64,000 nt of DNA from Tessaracoccus timonensis. Lineage in GTDB: Bacteria > Actinomycetota > Actinomycetes > Propionibacteriales > Propionibacteriaceae. Positions 62,670-64,000 of the stretch are shown one piece after another. The notes under the pieces were generated by a model that searched no databases, was not told the origin of the DNA, and worked only from the letters and a program-made list of their open reading frames with translations. The stretch is from positions 992,001-1,056,000 of the forward strand of contig NZ_LT996886.1 in NCBI RefSeq assembly GCF_900343145.1, given 5' to 3'. The translations under genes and the position numbers were made by a program. Every line of letters begins with the position of its first letter. Position 1 is the stretch's first letter.

Positions 62670-63932
62670 ATGGAAACCACACAGAGATCGCTAGAACTCA
62701 AGGACCTCCTGCGGGCGTGCGCGCCAGGCGGAGGCACATCGCTACGTGTACTGACCGAACTGGCGCCAGCTGGAGGGGTGGGAGCTCTCGTGGCGCCTGC
62801 TCGAGTGCTCGACGACAAGGAACCAACGTACGCCTTTGAACGTCGACTTGTAGAGCTATCCGAGTCGACGACACCCGAACCTGCCTGGACCGTGGTAATT
62901 GATTCCAAGCAGTCGGTACTCAACCGCGACGAGGACGCGGTCCTATCAGCGAGACGCGACGGTGAGACGCCAGAAGGACGAGCACTATTGCGCGTTCCAA
63001 CAATCGAAGTATCTGCAGGAAGTGAGGTGTTCTCGGATCTCTCGCTCCCCCACCGCGTCTTTGACGGGCACATACGATCTGCAACTCTCGAGGGGACGCC
63101 TGTGTCCCAAACCGCCGTATACCGACAGGCCAGAAACGCGACCCGACGCAATGCACGTGCCCTACTTGAGCTTGCGCCAACGTCGCTCGTCCTCGGCGCG
63201 TGGGACTCAACACGGAAGTTCAATCAGGGCCGATACCAGTCTTGCATTGTGGGAGAGATCGTCGGAGTACTCGCAGACCAAGACCCGAAGATTCGTCCCG
63301 TCGCGACTAGAAGGGCAGCTTCTCGAATAGATCCTGTGGCTGCCAGCGTGCGACCTACACAAAGCGCCGTCGAACGTCTCGTCGAGGCTCAATCCGAGGA
63401 ACTCAGTGAGAAACTGAAGGAAAAGATTCTCAACGAGGCAAAAAAGAAAGGTTCTGCCGGCTCATCCATGTCGACGTTGGGCCTCGGTAACATCCCACCT
63501 TCCTTGGACGGCCCACCTTCCTTGAAAGGACTCGGCGGTGTCTCTTGTCGCGCAATCACCCGTCGACGCGTGCTCTCATTCTCGGCACTGCGGCAGCTGC
63601 GCTTCGGCGGCCCCACCGAAGCCGATATCGCGTGTCGAGCGCTCTTGGCGGCGTATGGCCTGCTCGGGATGGCGTTGTCCGACCGTGAGCTGTACCTCCG
63701 GGCAAACTGCGACCTCATTGAGCTCAGCGTGCCGCAGGTGGTGATCGATCAGCGATTCGGCCAAGAAGAACAGCTCGCCCCCATCACTCCTGAGAACGCG
63801 CTCGCGGTCTTCGAGGAGGCCCTGAGGCACGCCGAAGACGTGGCTGATGTGCAGTGGCAAGGGCAGGTTCTACACCTCGAAGGCAACCCTGACATCCTCG
63901 GTTCCCTCAGCGCCGACGACCCCGAGAAGTGA
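62670..63932 (+). CDS. csb1: Type I-G (I-U) CRISPR-associated protein Csb1 (Cas7 family)
   Basis: 420 residues. The pattern of GSU0053/Csb1 proteins is visible: WTVVIDSKQSVLNRDEDAV, LPHRVFDGHIRSATLEGTPV, and ALLELAPTSLVLGAWDSTRK followed by GRYQSCIVGEIVG, plus the C-terminal LRANCDLIELSVPQVVIDQR. Csb1 is the Cas7-like backbone subunit of the type I-G Cascade. A Csb2-like gene begins two bases after the stop. No Cas8, Cas3 or array is within the window, so they should lie further right. Confidence 0.85.
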   Translation: METTQRSLELKDLLRACAPGGGTSLRVLTELAPAGGVGALVAPARVLDDKEPTYAFERRLVELSESTTPEPAWTVVIDSKQSVLNRDEDAVLSARRDGETPEGRALLRVPTIEVSAGSEVFSDLSLPHRVFDGHIRSATLEGTPVSQTAVYRQARNATRRNARALLELAPTSLVLGAWDSTRKFNQGRYQSCIVGEIVGVLADQDPKIRPVATRRAASRIDPVAASVRPTQSAVERLVEAQSEELSEKLKEKILNEAKKKGSAGSSMSTLGLGNIPPSLDGPPSLKGLGGVSCRAITRRRVLSFSALRQLRFGGPTEADIACRALLAAYGLLGMALSDRELYLRANCDLIELSVPQVVIDQRFGQEEQLAPITPENALAVFEEALRHAEDVADVQWQGQVLHLEGNPDILGSLSADDPEK

Positions 63933-63934
63933 TC

Positions 63935-64000
63935 ATGTCTGGCATCGCCATCTCCGCGTCCTTTCCTTTGGGGACATACACGGGGCACGCCAACGACGGT
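63935..64000 (+). CDS. csb2: Csb2-like protein (Cas5-Cas6 fusion type), cut by window end
   Basis: Only the first 22 residues are present: MSGIAISASF, then PLGTYTGHANDG. This resembles the start of Csb2 (GSU0054) proteins, where a beta strand is followed by a glycine, tyrosine, histidine turn and an acidic-glycine pair. The start codon two bases after csb1 and the family context support it. The Csb2 protein is the Cas5-Cas6 fusion of type I-G systems and processes crRNA. Confidence 0.7.
   Translation, partial: MSGIAISASFPLGTYTGHANDG

Overview
The window is about 64 kb of high-GC DNA with tightly packed genes and many 4-base ATGA/GTGA overlaps. The gene set points to an actinobacterium: a mycothiol deacetylase, an SdhCAB of the Bacillus/actinobacterial type, a DtxR/IdeR-type iron box, a ponA gene next to a polytopic GT87-like gene as in mycobacteria, type VII secretion (WXG100/EspC-like) small proteins, and several genes that appear to be transcribed leaderless (a TANNNT -10 hexamer 6-7 nt before the start codon). 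The cobalamin riboswitch, the fused glycyl-tRNA synthetase and the overall repertoire would suit the Propionibacteriaceae, but genus-level placement is inference only.

Layout. 1-4.5 kb: a MoxR/Bat operon (AAA+ ATPase, DUF58, small membrane protein, two VWA proteins, TPR protein). 4.5-7.3 kb: a cobalamin riboswitch followed by two exported proteins that look like the alpha and beta domains of a transcobalamin-type B12 binder encoded as separate genes. 7.3-9.5 kb: GNAT acetyltransferase and PutP. 9.7-17.2 kb: ROK regulator, a glycoside ABC importer without its ATPase, and a GH38 alpha-mannosidase. 17.3-21.7 kb: GtrA, DUF218 protein, and feoABC with a DtxR-type box. 22-24.2 kb: a FemAB-type ligase and an alanine-racemase-like enzyme. 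24.3-26.2 kb: an ESX-like small protein, a putative secreted calpain-like protease and a candidate immunity protein. 26.2-29.8 kb: GT87-like protein and class A PBP. 29.9-33.7 kb: a second toxin locus with YbaB-like, EspC-like, targeting and nuclease proteins followed by four tandem YezG-like immunity genes.

33.7-46.2 kb is mainly metabolism: GlgX, MshB, a lipoprotein, two paralogous membrane proteins, IlvE, a secreted HEXXH protein, succinate dehydrogenase/fumarate reductase and an alcohol dehydrogenase. 46.3-54.2 kb is a defence island with a Fic protein divergent from a complete Wadjet JetABCD operon. 54.8-56.8 kb has a lipoprotein, a secreted PKD-like protein and a TadE/G-like protein. 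Then come NUDIX, MFS and fused GlyQS genes, an IS3 orfA remnant, and the first genes of a type I-G (I-U) CRISPR-Cas operon (csb1 and the start of csb2), cut by the window end.

Short palindromic elements fill many intergenic gaps. At least three multi-copy families are visible, one of them exactly 80 bp in all three copies. The three points I rate highest are the split B12 binder, the calpain-like effector locus, and the split nuclease toxin with its amplified immunity array.
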